NCBI GenBank assembly: GCA_043763845.1
Contig: JAYULE010000113.1
Location: forward strand, 1-47,781
DNA: 47,781 nucleotides
Source of the DNA: Pseudopedobacter sp043763845
GTDB taxonomy: Bacteria; Bacteroidota; Bacteroidia; Sphingobacteriales; Sphingobacteriaceae
Direction: 5' to 3'
Under the pieces are notes generated by a model that made no database searches, was not told the DNA's origin, and saw nothing but the letters and a program-made list of their open reading frames with translations. A program made the position numbers and the translations under genes. Within the stretch, counting starts at the first letter, position 1; the number at the start of each line of letters is the position of its first letter. Below are positions 32,752 through 40,467 of this stretch, piece by piece.

Positions 32752-33606
32752 TTAACTGGTAAGCATGCTTACCAACTTTACACACTCAACAGCTTCTTTT
32801 ACATCATGAACTCTTAAAATTTTTGCACCATTTTGCAAAGCCACTGTATTTAATACGCTGGTACCGTTTAGAGCATCATCGGGCTTAATGTTTAACGATT
32901 TCCAAATCATAGATTTTCTGGAAAGACCGGCCAAAACAGGCAATTCTAAAATTTCTAATTGCTTAAAACAATTTAACAATTCAAAATTTTGTGCAACGTT
33001 TTTCGCAAAGCCAAAACCGGGGTCTAATACAATATCGTGTACACCTAAAGCTCTTAAATTGTTAATTTTTGCAGAAAAATACAAAATAATATCGCCCATT
33101 AAATTATTGTAATGGTTTAATTGGTGCATAGTTTGGGCAGTACCACGGTTATGCATTAAAATATAAGGCACTTGTAAATCGGCAATTGTGGCAAACATTT
33201 GGGCATCATATTCGCCTCCCGAAACATCGTTTATCATATCGGCACCAGCCTCAATAGTTAAACGGGCAATGTTAGCTCTAAAGGTATCAACGGAGAGTAT
33301 GACATCTGGAAAGTTACTTTTTATCGCCTTAATGGCTGGCAATAAACGCTTTGCTTCTTCTTCGGCAGACACATTGCTTGCACCAGGGCGAGTGCTATAT
33401 GCGCCTAAATCTAATATGTGGGCACCTTCCAACAGCATTTTTTGGGCTTGGTTTACCACCTCGGTTTCGGATGTAAAACGGCTACCGGAATAAAACGAAT
33501 CGGGGGTAAGGTTCACAATACCCATAACTTTTGGTTGAGTTAAATCAAGCAACTTGCCACCTACGTTTATGGTTTGCGTTTGTTTAAAAAATGTATCTTT
33601 AGCCAT
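32752..33606 (-). CDS. folP: Dihydropteroate synthase
   Basis: This folate-pathway enzyme condenses a pterin pyrophosphate with p-aminobenzoate; its family is the target of sulfonamides. The chosen start MAKDTFFKQTQT gives 284 residues; an in-frame Met 26 codons upstream would add a non-conserved tail. Signature 1 is VMGIVNLTPDSFYSGSRF and signature 2 is GAHILDLGAYSTRPGAS. DMINDVSGG and DIVLDPGFGFAKN also fit, as does the final LSRKSMI before a short C-terminus. It diverges from the DUF1599 gene with a 56-base gap and converges on hisB. Confidence 0.96.
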   Translation of the reverse strand: MAKDTFFKQTQTINVGGKLLDLTQPKVMGIVNLTPDSFYSGSRFTSETEVVNQAQKMLLEGAHILDLGAYSTRPGASNVSAEEEAKRLLPAIKAIKSNFPDVILSVDTFRANIARLTIEAGADMINDVSGGEYDAQMFATIADLQVPYILMHNRGTAQTMHQLNHYNNLMGDIILYFSAKINNLRALGVHDIVLDPGFGFAKNVAQNFELLNCFKQLEILELPVLAGLSRKSMIWKSLNIKPDDALNGTSVLNTVALQNGAKILRVHDVKEAVECVKLVSMLTS

Positions 33607-33662
33607 TGTTTTGTTTAGCAAAATAGTAATTATTTTAATGGATTTATAAAACTTCGCATATT

Positions 33663-34208
33663 TTGGCAACAAATACTTCGGCACAATACGATGCAGTAAT
33701 TAAAAACTGCAAAAATCTTTTCATAAAAAAAACAACCGATTACGGCACAGCTTGGCGCATTTTAAGGCTACCATCTATTACCGACCAAATTTTTATTAAA
33801 GCCCAGCGCATCAGAACTCTGGAAGATAAGAAAGTAAATAAAGTAGGCGATGGTATTGCTGGTGAATATATTGGTATAGTAAATTATTGCATTATTGCAA
33901 TGATGCAACTAGACTTGGATGCAAATACAACTTTAGAATTACCCGTAAACGATGTTGAAATTGCCTTCGACCAAAAAGTAACGGAAACCAAAGAGTTAAT
34001 GTTCGCCAAAAATCACGATTATGGCGAAGCTTGGCGAGATATGCGCATAAGTTCGTTAACCGATTTAATTTTAATGAAAATTTTACGTGTTAAACAAATT
34101 GAAGATAATTTAGGCGAAACTTTAGCATCGGAAGGGGTTAAAGCCAACTATCAAGACATGATGAATTATGCCATTTTTGCTTTGATAAAATTGGAGGGAG
34201 GATTTTGA
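33663..34208 (+). CDS. DUF1599 domain protein with internal duplication
   Basis: This 181-residue protein belongs to the DUF1599 family (PF07659, nucleotide modification associated). Two similar halves are plain: TDYGTAWRILRLPSITDQIFIKAQRIRTLED (residues 25-55) against HDYGEAWRDMRISSLTDLILMKILRVKQIED (118-148). Each is followed by an NYxxxAxxxL helix. The layout is reminiscent of all-alpha NTP pyrophosphohydrolases, so nucleotide handling is a fair guess but is not shown. The start is a TTG at 33663; the family begins near there. It diverges from folP, a pairing I recall as frequent in Bacteroidetes. Confidence 0.85.
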   Translation: MATNTSAQYDAVIKNCKNLFIKKTTDYGTAWRILRLPSITDQIFIKAQRIRTLEDKKVNKVGDGIAGEYIGIVNYCIIAMMQLDLDANTTLELPVNDVEIAFDQKVTETKELMFAKNHDYGEAWRDMRISSLTDLILMKILRVKQIEDNLGETLASEGVKANYQDMMNYAIFALIKLEGGF

Positions 34209-34251
34209 TGTTTGGTTGTGTTTGTATCACCACGCATTCAATTATAAAAAA

Positions 34252-34702
34252 TTGCCACGAATTCACGAATAAAAACTCAAAAACATTAGCGCAATCGTGG
34301 CAAAAAAAATTGCCAAGAATTCACGAATAGAAACTCAAAAACATTTGTGCATTCGTGGCAAGAAAAAATTGCCACAAATTCACGAATAAAAGCTATAAAA
34401 ACATTAGTGCATTAATGGCAAAAAAAACAAATTGCCACAAATTCACGAATAAAAGCTATAAAAACATTAGTGCATTAGTGGCAAAAAATAAAATGCCACG
34501 AATTCACGAATAAAAGCTATGAAAACATTAGTGCATTCGTGGCAAGAAAAAATTGCCACAAATTCACGAATAAAAGCTATAAAAACATTAGTGCATTAGA
34601 GGCCAAAAAAAATGCCATGAATAAAAGATAAAAAGCATTAGTGACAATAAAAACAGTACTAATACAAAAATCAATGATAAAAAATTAGTGCATTCGTGGC
34701 AA
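34252..34702. repeat. Tandem array of about seven imperfect palindromes, 58-63 base period
   Basis: Units start near 34252, 34310, 34369, 34432, 34493, 34553 and 34613, with a final right half to 34702. Each opens with TTGCCAC(G/A)AATTCACGAAT and closes with ATTAGTGCATTCGTGGCAA or a variant, and these ends are inverse complements. The units become more degenerate toward the right. Such TTGCCACGAAT palindromes are a known type of Bacteroidetes interspersed repeat. The array fills the spacer between DUF1599 and the DoxX-like gene. Confidence 0.9.
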
Positions 34703-34715
34703 AAACAAAAACAAT

Positions 34716-35873
34716 ATGCTAAAAACAAATAATCTAAAAACCCTAACCACCCTAACAAAATTTTTTGTTGGCTTGCTGTTTATTTTTTCGGGTTTAATAA
34801 AACTTAATGACCCTTTAGGGTTTTCGTACAAACTGGAAGAATATTTCGAGGTTTTTCATATCACTTTTTTAAATCCTTTTGCGGTAAGCATTGCCATTTT
34901 ACTGTGCGCATTAGAGGTAATTTTGGGCGTATTTTTATTGTTGGGATACTTTACCGAAAAAGTACTTCAAGCATTATTTTTACTGATATTGTTTTTTACT
35001 TTTTTAACTTTTTACTCCGCTTATTTTGATGTAGTTAAAACCTGTGGTTGTTTTGGTGATGCCATTGCACTAACACCTTGGCAATCATTCACTAAAGATA
35101 TCATACTACTGTTAGCCATTGCTTTACTATTTTATAAGCGCAAGCAATTACCCTATAAAACCCAAAAAACATTTGTAAGTATTATAACCGTTTCGCTAAC
35201 TTTATTATTGGGATTTTACACCTATAGTTTTTTACCCATTATTGATTTTTTACCTTATAAAGTTGATGCAAACCTACCCCAATTAACCAAATTACCTCCA
35301 AATGCAAAGCCAGATGAATATCAAATTTTATACACTTTGCAAAACTTAAAAACCAAACAATCTAAAACCATAACCGATAAAGAATACATACAAACTAAAA
35401 TTTACGAAGACAAAAACTGGGTTTTAAAAACAACTAGCGCACCAAAACTAATTAAACAAGGCGACCAAGTAGTAATTAAAGATTTAAACATTTACGATGC
35501 TGGCGGGGTAAGCTACACTAGCGAAATTATTGAAAACCCTTACTACACTTTAATTGCGGTAGCATATAATTTAGATAACACAAATTTAAAAGCTTTAGGA
35601 AACATAAATGCGTTAGCCATAAATGCATTACAAGATTTTAATGTCAGGGCAATTTTGCTAACCACAAGCTCGGCTGCCCAAGCCAAAACTTTTGAAAAAA
35701 ACAATAAGTTAGTTTTAGATATTTTTTATGCCGATGCCGTACCCCTTAAAAGTATGGTACGCAGTAACCCTGGTTTATTGTTGTTAAAAAATGGCGTAAT
35801 AATTAATAAATGGCCTGGCATTAACTTACCATCAAGTGATGAATTGAACAAGAAGCACTTCAGTAAAAATTAG
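34716..35873 (+). CDS. DoxX/MauE-like membrane protein (BT_3928-like family)
   Basis: This 385-residue protein has an N-terminal DoxX/MauE-type domain of four membrane helices: TKFFVGLLFIFSGLIKLNDPLGFSYKLEEYF, then FAVSIAILLCALEVILGVFLLLGYF. A KTCGCFGD motif (Cys110, Cys112) precedes the fourth helix. A further membrane segment near residue 155-175 leads to a soluble C-terminal domain of about 200 residues with a possible thioredoxin-like fold. This matches the Bacteroidetes family often labelled BT_3928. A role in envelope redox chemistry is plausible but unproven. It lies just after the palindrome array. Confidence 0.85.
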   Translation: MLKTNNLKTLTTLTKFFVGLLFIFSGLIKLNDPLGFSYKLEEYFEVFHITFLNPFAVSIAILLCALEVILGVFLLLGYFTEKVLQALFLLILFFTFLTFYSAYFDVVKTCGCFGDAIALTPWQSFTKDIILLLAIALLFYKRKQLPYKTQKTFVSIITVSLTLLLGFYTYSFLPIIDFLPYKVDANLPQLTKLPPNAKPDEYQILYTLQNLKTKQSKTITDKEYIQTKIYEDKNWVLKTTSAPKLIKQGDQVVIKDLNIYDAGGVSYTSEIIENPYYTLIAVAYNLDNTNLKALGNINALAINALQDFNVRAILLTTSSAAQAKTFEKNNKLVLDIFYADAVPLKSMVRSNPGLLLLKNGVIINKWPGINLPSSDELNKKHFSKN

Positions 35874-35915
35874 TGATAAAATTATAAAAACCACCTAACA
35901 AGTCAATTAAATTTT

Positions 35916-35923
35916 TATTTTTG
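35916..35923 (+). promoter_or_regulatory. -7 element for the small protein / ART-like pair
   Basis: TATTTTTG matches TAnnTTTG exactly and ends 17 bases before the ATG at 35941. No -33 TTTG at 19-21 bases was found. It suggests that the pair is transcribed on its own rather than from the DoxX-like gene. Confidence 0.45.
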
Positions 35924-35940
35924 ATTTAAATAAACTTATT

Positions 35941-36129
35941 ATGAGTGATAAAGATATAAAAGCACTTTTAAAATTAGTAAAGCAACAACTTAAAGAACCA
36001 GTTAGTCGCGAAAGTGCAATGGAAGCTTTGATGAGAGCTGATATTATTAATAAAGATGGCAACTTTACCAAACAGTATAGTTCGCTTTCTAATTTTAGTA
36101 AAAAAATTAATGTACGACCAAAGGCCTAA
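35941..36129 (+). CDS. Small protein, possible antitoxin or partner of the ART-like gene
   Basis: This 62-residue protein is charged and helical in its first half (MSDKDIKALLKLVKQQLKEP, then SRESAMEALMRADI) and ends with NKDGNFTKQYSSLSNF. The layout, a helix, then SRE-A, then A-x-I, D-G-N-x-T, Y-x-x-L, resembles short proteins that I recall lying next to toxin-like genes in many bacteria; the family has no settled function that I can name. Its last 20 bases overlap the start of the ADP-ribosyltransferase-like frame, the same arrangement as in toxin-antitoxin pairs. It has its own -7 element. Confidence 0.6.
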   Translation: MSDKDIKALLKLVKQQLKEPVSRESAMEALMRADIINKDGNFTKQYSSLSNFSKKINVRPKA

Positions 36130-36789
36130 TTTTATTTTAGGTTTTCATGGTTGCGATGAAGAAACTTGCAAAAATCTTCTTGTAAACCCAAATGATATTA
36201 AAATAAGCGATAAGCCTTTTGATTGGTTAGGTCACGGAATGTATTTTTGGGAAAACAATTATGACAGAGCACTGCTTTGGGCGAAAGAAAAAAATAATAA
36301 AGGCAACATAAAAAAACCTTCAGTAATTGGTGCTATACTTCAATTGGGCTATTGCTGCGACTTCACAGATTCTAAATTTATTAGTTTGGTAAAAGAACAT
36401 CATCGACTGCTAGTAAATAATTATAAGGCTATTGAAAAGGAATTACCCATTAATAAAGATATTAAATTTGATAAATATAAAGACAAAATCTTACGTGAAT
36501 TAGATTGTACCACAATTGAATTTATGCACAGCCAAATTTATACAAATATAAAGAAGAAATTACTGCTAAAGGTTTTACCGAATTTAAAATATTTGATAGC
36601 ACACGAGGCATTTTTACCGAAGGTGGTGAAGCTTTTCCGGGTTCGGGTATTTTTGAGAAAAGTCACATTCAAATTTGCATCAGAAATTATAATTCTATAA
36701 AGGGATTCTTCTTACCAAGAAAAGAAATCAATTTCCCTTTAAGCAATACAAATTGGTTAGGTAATAGGCATTCAAAAATTGATAAATAA
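36110..36789 (+). pseudogene. ADP-ribosyltransferase-like gene with a -1 frameshift
   Basis: From the ATG at 36110, GFHGCDEETC (His13) and DWLGHGMYFWENNYDRALLWAKE (Tyr45) resemble the first two motifs of PARP-like ADP-ribosyltransferase folds. The frame makes sense up to IEFMHSQIYTN (Asn146), then turns to basic low-quality sequence ending at 36700. The -1 frame from about 36547 continues with YKEEITAKGFTEFKIFDSTRG, GEAFPGSGIFEKSHIQICIRN and GFFLPRKEINFP, ending at a TAA at 36787-36789. Joined, the protein would have about 226 residues. One base seems missing in the A-run at 36544-36546. It could be a real mutation, a sequencing error or a programmed slip. Confidence 0.7.
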
Positions 36790-36793
36790 ACTA

Positions 36794-37846
36794 ATGATAA
36801 AATACATAATCCATAAAACAATATACGGCTTTGCGGTTTTAGCTGGCGTTGTTGTGGTGGTGTTTTTTTTATTCAACATACTACCTACCGACCCAGCCCG
36901 TATGACGCAAGGGCAACGTTCCGATGTGCAATCGTTAGAGGCAGTAAAAAAGGAATTTGGCTTAGATAAACCACTTTCTATTCAGTTTTTGTACTATATT
37001 AATGATTTATTGCCTATAACGGTTCATCAAACCAATGAACAAGAAAAATATAAATTTCAAAAATTGTTTAATTTAAGCCCTCACAATGCAGTGGTTTTAA
37101 AATACCCCTACCTCCGTAGGTCGTACCAAACCAAACGAGAAGTGGCTAACATACTTGCCGAAACTGTACCTAATACCTTTATTCTGGCAACATCAGCAAT
37201 TGTATTTGCAAGCATTTTAGGAATATTTTTAGGAGTTTTGGCCGCGGTTTATAGGAATACTTGGGTAGATCAATCGGTTATAGCAAGCTCAATTTTAGGA
37301 ATTTCGGCACCATCTTTTTTTGCAGGGATAATTATAGCTTGGCTTTTTGGTTTCTTATTAAGCGATTATACGGGCTTAAATATGAGCGGCAGTTTATATG
37401 ATTACGACCCTTTTGAAGGGAAAATATTGGTTTTAAAAAATCTAATTTTACCAATGATAACCCTTGGTTTACGCCCTTTAGCCATTATTGTACAACTTAC
37501 ACGTAGCGCAATGTTAGACGTTTTAGGGCAAGATTTTATACGCACCGCAAAAGCAAAAGGGCTAAGTCGCAATGCAGTTTTGTTTAAACACGCTTTAAAA
37601 AACGCCTTAAACCCTGTTGTTACAGCTGTTTCGGGTTGGTTTGCATCGCTTTTAGCAGGTTCGTTTTTTGTAGAATATATTTTTGGATACAATGGCCTAG
37701 GCAAAGCCACGGTTGATGCCTTAGAAATGGCCGATATGCCCGTGGTTATGGGCGCAATTTTATTTATAGCTTTTATTTTTGTATTGATAAATATTTTGGC
37801 CGATATACTTTACGCTTGGTTAGACCCACAAGTAAAACTTAATTAA
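36794..37846 (+). CDS. ABC transporter permease, DppB/OppB type
   Basis: This 350-residue inner-membrane permease of the peptide/nickel family starts MIKYIIHKTIYGFAVLAG; I choose the ATG at 36794, since a TTG five codons earlier is in the frameshifted gene. It has the family's FNILPTDPARMTQGQRSD after helix 1, five more membrane helices, and the cytoplasmic EAA-loop DFIRTAKAKGLSRNAVLFKHALKNALNP. A 45-residue insert after LSIQFLYYINDL (with LRRSYQTKREVANIL) is, as I recall, usual in the Bacteroidetes version. No partner permease, ATPase or binding protein is adjacent: aroK follows five bases later. Peptides are a likely substrate class, not proven. Confidence 0.9.
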   Translation: MIKYIIHKTIYGFAVLAGVVVVVFFLFNILPTDPARMTQGQRSDVQSLEAVKKEFGLDKPLSIQFLYYINDLLPITVHQTNEQEKYKFQKLFNLSPHNAVVLKYPYLRRSYQTKREVANILAETVPNTFILATSAIVFASILGIFLGVLAAVYRNTWVDQSVIASSILGISAPSFFAGIIIAWLFGFLLSDYTGLNMSGSLYDYDPFEGKILVLKNLILPMITLGLRPLAIIVQLTRSAMLDVLGQDFIRTAKAKGLSRNAVLFKHALKNALNPVVTAVSGWFASLLAGSFFVEYIFGYNGLGKATVDALEMADMPVVMGAILFIAFIFVLINILADILYAWLDPQVKLN

Positions 37847-37851
37847 ACGCA

Positions 37852-38388
37852 ATGCACTCCCAAGAAAGTGAATTAAATTACCAAGGTATTATTTTTTTTA
37901 TCGGCTTTATGGGTTGCGGTAAAACACGTTTGGGAAAAAAACTGGCCAATAAAACCAATAGGCCGTTTGTAGATTTAGACGAACTTATAGCAGAAATACA
38001 AGGCAAAACAATCAGCCAAATTTTTGAAGAGATTGGCGAAACTGGTTTTAGAGAATTAGAAATGCAAACTTTACAAAACAGCCCATTTGCACTAAACGCT
38101 ATTGTATCTACCGGTGGAGGTGCGCCCTGTTTTTACAATAATATGGATTGGATGAATGCCAACGGACTTACCTTTTTTATTGATACTCCAATTCCAATTC
38201 TAGCAAGTAGGCTAATAAATGCAAAAACCAAACGCCCATTAATTGTAAATAAAAGCTACGAAGAATTGATACAATTTATTGACAGCAAACTTTTAGAACG
38301 CCGCCAATTTTACCAACAAGCCCAACTAACTTTAAACCAAGCAGATGTTAGCCCCGAAATGGTAATCAAACTTATTGATGTTTGTTAA
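37852..38388 (+). CDS. aroK: Shikimate kinase
   Basis: This 178-residue kinase phosphorylates shikimate at the 3-position in the common aromatic pathway. The P-loop GFMGCGKT is at residues 18-25, DLDELIAEIQGKTISQIFEE gives the shikimate-binding aspartate, and FRELEMQTL and STGGGAPCF are the usual substrate motifs. The lid is INAKTKRPLI, with the ERRQFYQQA helix near the C-terminus. It starts five bases after the permease stop, so both are on one transcript. The trp operon lies downstream after a 433-base leader. Confidence 0.95.
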   Translation: MHSQESELNYQGIIFFIGFMGCGKTRLGKKLANKTNRPFVDLDELIAEIQGKTISQIFEEIGETGFRELEMQTLQNSPFALNAIVSTGGGAPCFYNNMDWMNANGLTFFIDTPIPILASRLINAKTKRPLIVNKSYEELIQFIDSKLLERRQFYQQAQLTLNQADVSPEMVIKLIDVC

Positions 38389-38669
38389 AAAAATGAGTGA
38401 TAAATTGCAACCTGTAAAAATTTGCAAATAAATTTTAGTTATCAAAAACACCTACTAAAAAAAGTATGAATTAATCTTAAATAATGAAGCATAAATGATT
38501 TTTTGAGCAGTAATAAAAGCCGCTTAACAAAACAGATGATAAGTTTAAAAAATTAATCTTGACTTAATGTTTACGATTTTAAAACGTAGATAAGAAAGTG
38601 TTAAATTTAGGATTTACCAAAAAAAATAAAATATTATTAATTTACTATACCCATTTTCAAAAAAAATAC

Positions 38670-38677
38670 CATATTTG
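38670..38677 (+). promoter_or_regulatory. Possible -7 element of the trp operon
   Basis: CATATTTG matches TAnnTTTG at seven of eight bases and ends 11 bases before the leader-peptide ATG. No clear -33 element was seen. The rest of the 38389-38688 spacer is AT-rich with no other feature. Confidence 0.4.
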
Positions 38678-38688
38678 CGATATAAAAA

Positions 38689-38739
38689 ATGAAAAAAAAC
38701 TTTACAAATATAAGTTGGTGGCTTTGCATTAAATTGTAG
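38689..38739 (+). CDS. trpL: trp operon leader peptide
   Basis: The frame encodes MKKNFTNISWWLCIKL and a TAG stop, with adjacent Trp codons at positions 10 and 11. It lies just after a -7-like element and 35 bases before a terminator stem. Tandem Trp codons in a short leader next to a terminator and a trp gene are the hallmark of attenuation by charged tRNA(Trp). The Trp-codon region (38716-38722, TGGTGGC) can pair with the left arm of the terminator (38777-38783) in a competing fold. Confidence 0.88.
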   Translation: MKKNFTNISWWLCIKL

Positions 38740-38774
38740 GCTAATCCGTATATTTTTAAATCGAAATAAAAGAA

Positions 38775-38800
38775 GGGTTGCCATTAGGTTACCCTTTTTT
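38775..38800 (+). terminator. trp attenuator terminator
   Basis: GGGTTGCC (38775-38782) and GGTTACCC (38787-38794) form a stem with one mismatch around ATTA, followed at once by TTTTTT. It lies between the leader peptide and trpD. CTAAT (38741-38745), just after the leader stop, can pair with ATTAG (38783-38787) and so compete with the stem. Confidence 0.85.
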
Positions 38801-38821
38801 ATTTACAGCAAAACCATAATA

Positions 38822-39814
38822 ATGAAAGATATATTAAACCATTTATTTAGTCAGAAAACGTTTAGCGCATTAGAAGCTAAAAATATTTTAACCAACATAT
38901 CAGAAAACAAGTACAATAACGCCCAAGTAGCTGCTTTTATGGCTGCCTTTTGTATGCGAACCATAACCGTTAGCGAGTTGCAGGGCTTTAGAGATGCCTT
39001 GCTCGAACTTTGTTTACCAATAAAAATAAGCAACGATTATAATTTAATAGATCTTTGTGGTACCGGTGGCGACGGTAAAGACACTTTTAATATCTCCACC
39101 TTAGCATCGTTTGTGGTGGCTGGGGCAGGATATAAAGTTGCCAAACATGGCAATTACGGTGTATCATCAGGTTGTGGCTCATCAAACGTTATGGAGTATT
39201 TAGGCTATAAATTTACTAATGATGAAACGGTTTTAAATCAAAGTTTAACCCAAGCCGGTATTTGCTTTTTACACGCTCCACTTTTTCATCCAGCTATGAA
39301 AACCGTTGCGCCTATACGTAAAGAGTTGGGTGTAAAAACCTTTTTTAATATGTTGGGGCCAATGGTAAATCCGTTACAACCCCAAAACCAAATGGTGGGT
39401 GTTTTTAGTTTAGAGTTAGCCCGTTTATATGCTTATTTATATCAGCAAAGCGATAAAAATTACACCATTGTACACGCCTTAGATGGTTACGATGAAGTAT
39501 CAATGACTTGCGACTTTAAAACTTTTAGCAACCGTGGTGAGCAAATTTTTAGTACAGAAGATTTAGGATTCGATAAAATAAACGCTAAAACAATTGCAGG
39601 TGGAAGCACCGTAGCCCAAGGCGCACAAATATTTACCGCCGTATTAAATAATACTGCAACTACCCAACAAAAAAATGTGGTTTTATGCAATGCTGCTTTG
39701 GCCATACAAACTATAGAAAAAGAAAAAACTTTTGCAGATTGTTTTTATTTAGCCGAAGAAGCACTTTTAAACGGCAAAGCAAAACAAGGTTTCACTACTT
39801 TATTAGCCATTTAA
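38822..39814 (+). CDS. trpD: Anthranilate phosphoribosyltransferase
   Basis: This 330-residue enzyme moves the phosphoribosyl group of PRPP to anthranilate. The PRPP motif DLCGTGGDGKDTFNIST is near residue 80, followed by AKHGNYGVSSGCGSSNVMEYLG and the central PIRKELGVKTFFNMLGPMVNP. The length is normal (about 330). It is the first structural gene after the attenuator, which is unusual because trpE and trpG usually come first. The next gene, trpF, starts two bases after the stop. Confidence 0.95.
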   Translation: MKDILNHLFSQKTFSALEAKNILTNISENKYNNAQVAAFMAAFCMRTITVSELQGFRDALLELCLPIKISNDYNLIDLCGTGGDGKDTFNISTLASFVVAGAGYKVAKHGNYGVSSGCGSSNVMEYLGYKFTNDETVLNQSLTQAGICFLHAPLFHPAMKTVAPIRKELGVKTFFNMLGPMVNPLQPQNQMVGVFSLELARLYAYLYQQSDKNYTIVHALDGYDEVSMTCDFKTFSNRGEQIFSTEDLGFDKINAKTIAGGSTVAQGAQIFTAVLNNTATTQQKNVVLCNAALAIQTIEKEKTFADCFYLAEEALLNGKAKQGFTTLLAI

Positions 39815-39816
39815 TT

Positions 39817-40461
39817 ATGCAAACAAAATCGGCGAAAGCCTTAAAAATAAAAGTCTGCGGGATGAAATATGCCGACAATATTTCACAATTAAACACCCTA
39901 CAACCCAATTTTATGGGCTTTATTTTTTACCCACCTTCTAAACGTTTTGTAGGGTTAGATTTTGATAAAAACGTATTAAAATCGGTGTCTAACCAAATTA
40001 TTAAAACTGGTGTTTTTGTAAATGCAACTGAGGGCGAAGTTTTAGAATTTGCCCAATTATATGGAATGCAAGCCGTACAACTCCATGGAAACGAGTCACC
40101 ACAGTTTTGTACAACTATAAAAGCATCGGGTTTAACCCTAATAAAAGCTTTTGGCATAGCCGATGATTTTGATTGGAACCAATTAAAAGATTACGAAACC
40201 GTAGTAGATTATTTTTTGTGGGATACCAAAACCGAAATACATGGTGGTAGTGGCAAACAATTTGATTGGAAATTGTTAAATAGGTATATAGTAAATATTC
40301 CGTTTTTTTTGAGCGGGGGCATAAGTTTAGATAATTTAGCGGAAGTAAAAAAAATTAATCATCCACTATTTTATGGGGTAGATTTAAATTCGAAATTTGA
40401 AACCGAACCAGGCATAAAAAATATTGAAAAATTAGAAAAAGCATTTTTAAATTTAAGATAA
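39817..40461 (+). CDS. trpF: Phosphoribosylanthranilate isomerase
   Basis: This 214-residue TIM-barrel enzyme performs the Amadori rearrangement of phosphoribosylanthranilate. I choose the ATG at 39817 (MQTKSAKALKIKVCGMKYADN), two bases after the trpD stop; an earlier in-frame Met would lie inside trpD. KVCGM carries the catalytic Cys. FMGFIFYPPSKRFVG, VGVFVNA-like TGVFVNATEGEVLEFA, VQLHGNESPQFC, WDTKTEIHGGSGKQFDW and FFLSGGISLDNL follow, including the general acid Asp. trpB follows after six bases. Confidence 0.94.
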   Translation: MQTKSAKALKIKVCGMKYADNISQLNTLQPNFMGFIFYPPSKRFVGLDFDKNVLKSVSNQIIKTGVFVNATEGEVLEFAQLYGMQAVQLHGNESPQFCTTIKASGLTLIKAFGIADDFDWNQLKDYETVVDYFLWDTKTEIHGGSGKQFDWKLLNRYIVNIPFFLSGGISLDNLAEVKKINHPLFYGVDLNSKFETEPGIKNIEKLEKAFLNLR

Positions 40462-40467
40462 AATACT

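Noticed and set aside
32758..32773. Perfect palindrome GGTAAGCATGCTTACC
   Set aside because: It lies in the last codons of folP and has no U-run on either side; a role as terminator or operator cannot be supported.
34252..34702. CRISPR-like array (60-base period)
   Set aside because: The whole unit is repeated, including its middle, and it degenerates along the array; no spacers are present.
36547..36700. C-terminal tail of the ART-like frame as written in the first frame
   Set aside because: The first-frame tail is basic and unstructured, while the -1 frame gives a sensible protein; the tail is a frameshift product.
38389..38688. A second gene in the spacer between aroK and the trp leader
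   Set aside because: No frame with coding character was found; the sequence is AT-rich and unremarkable before 38670.
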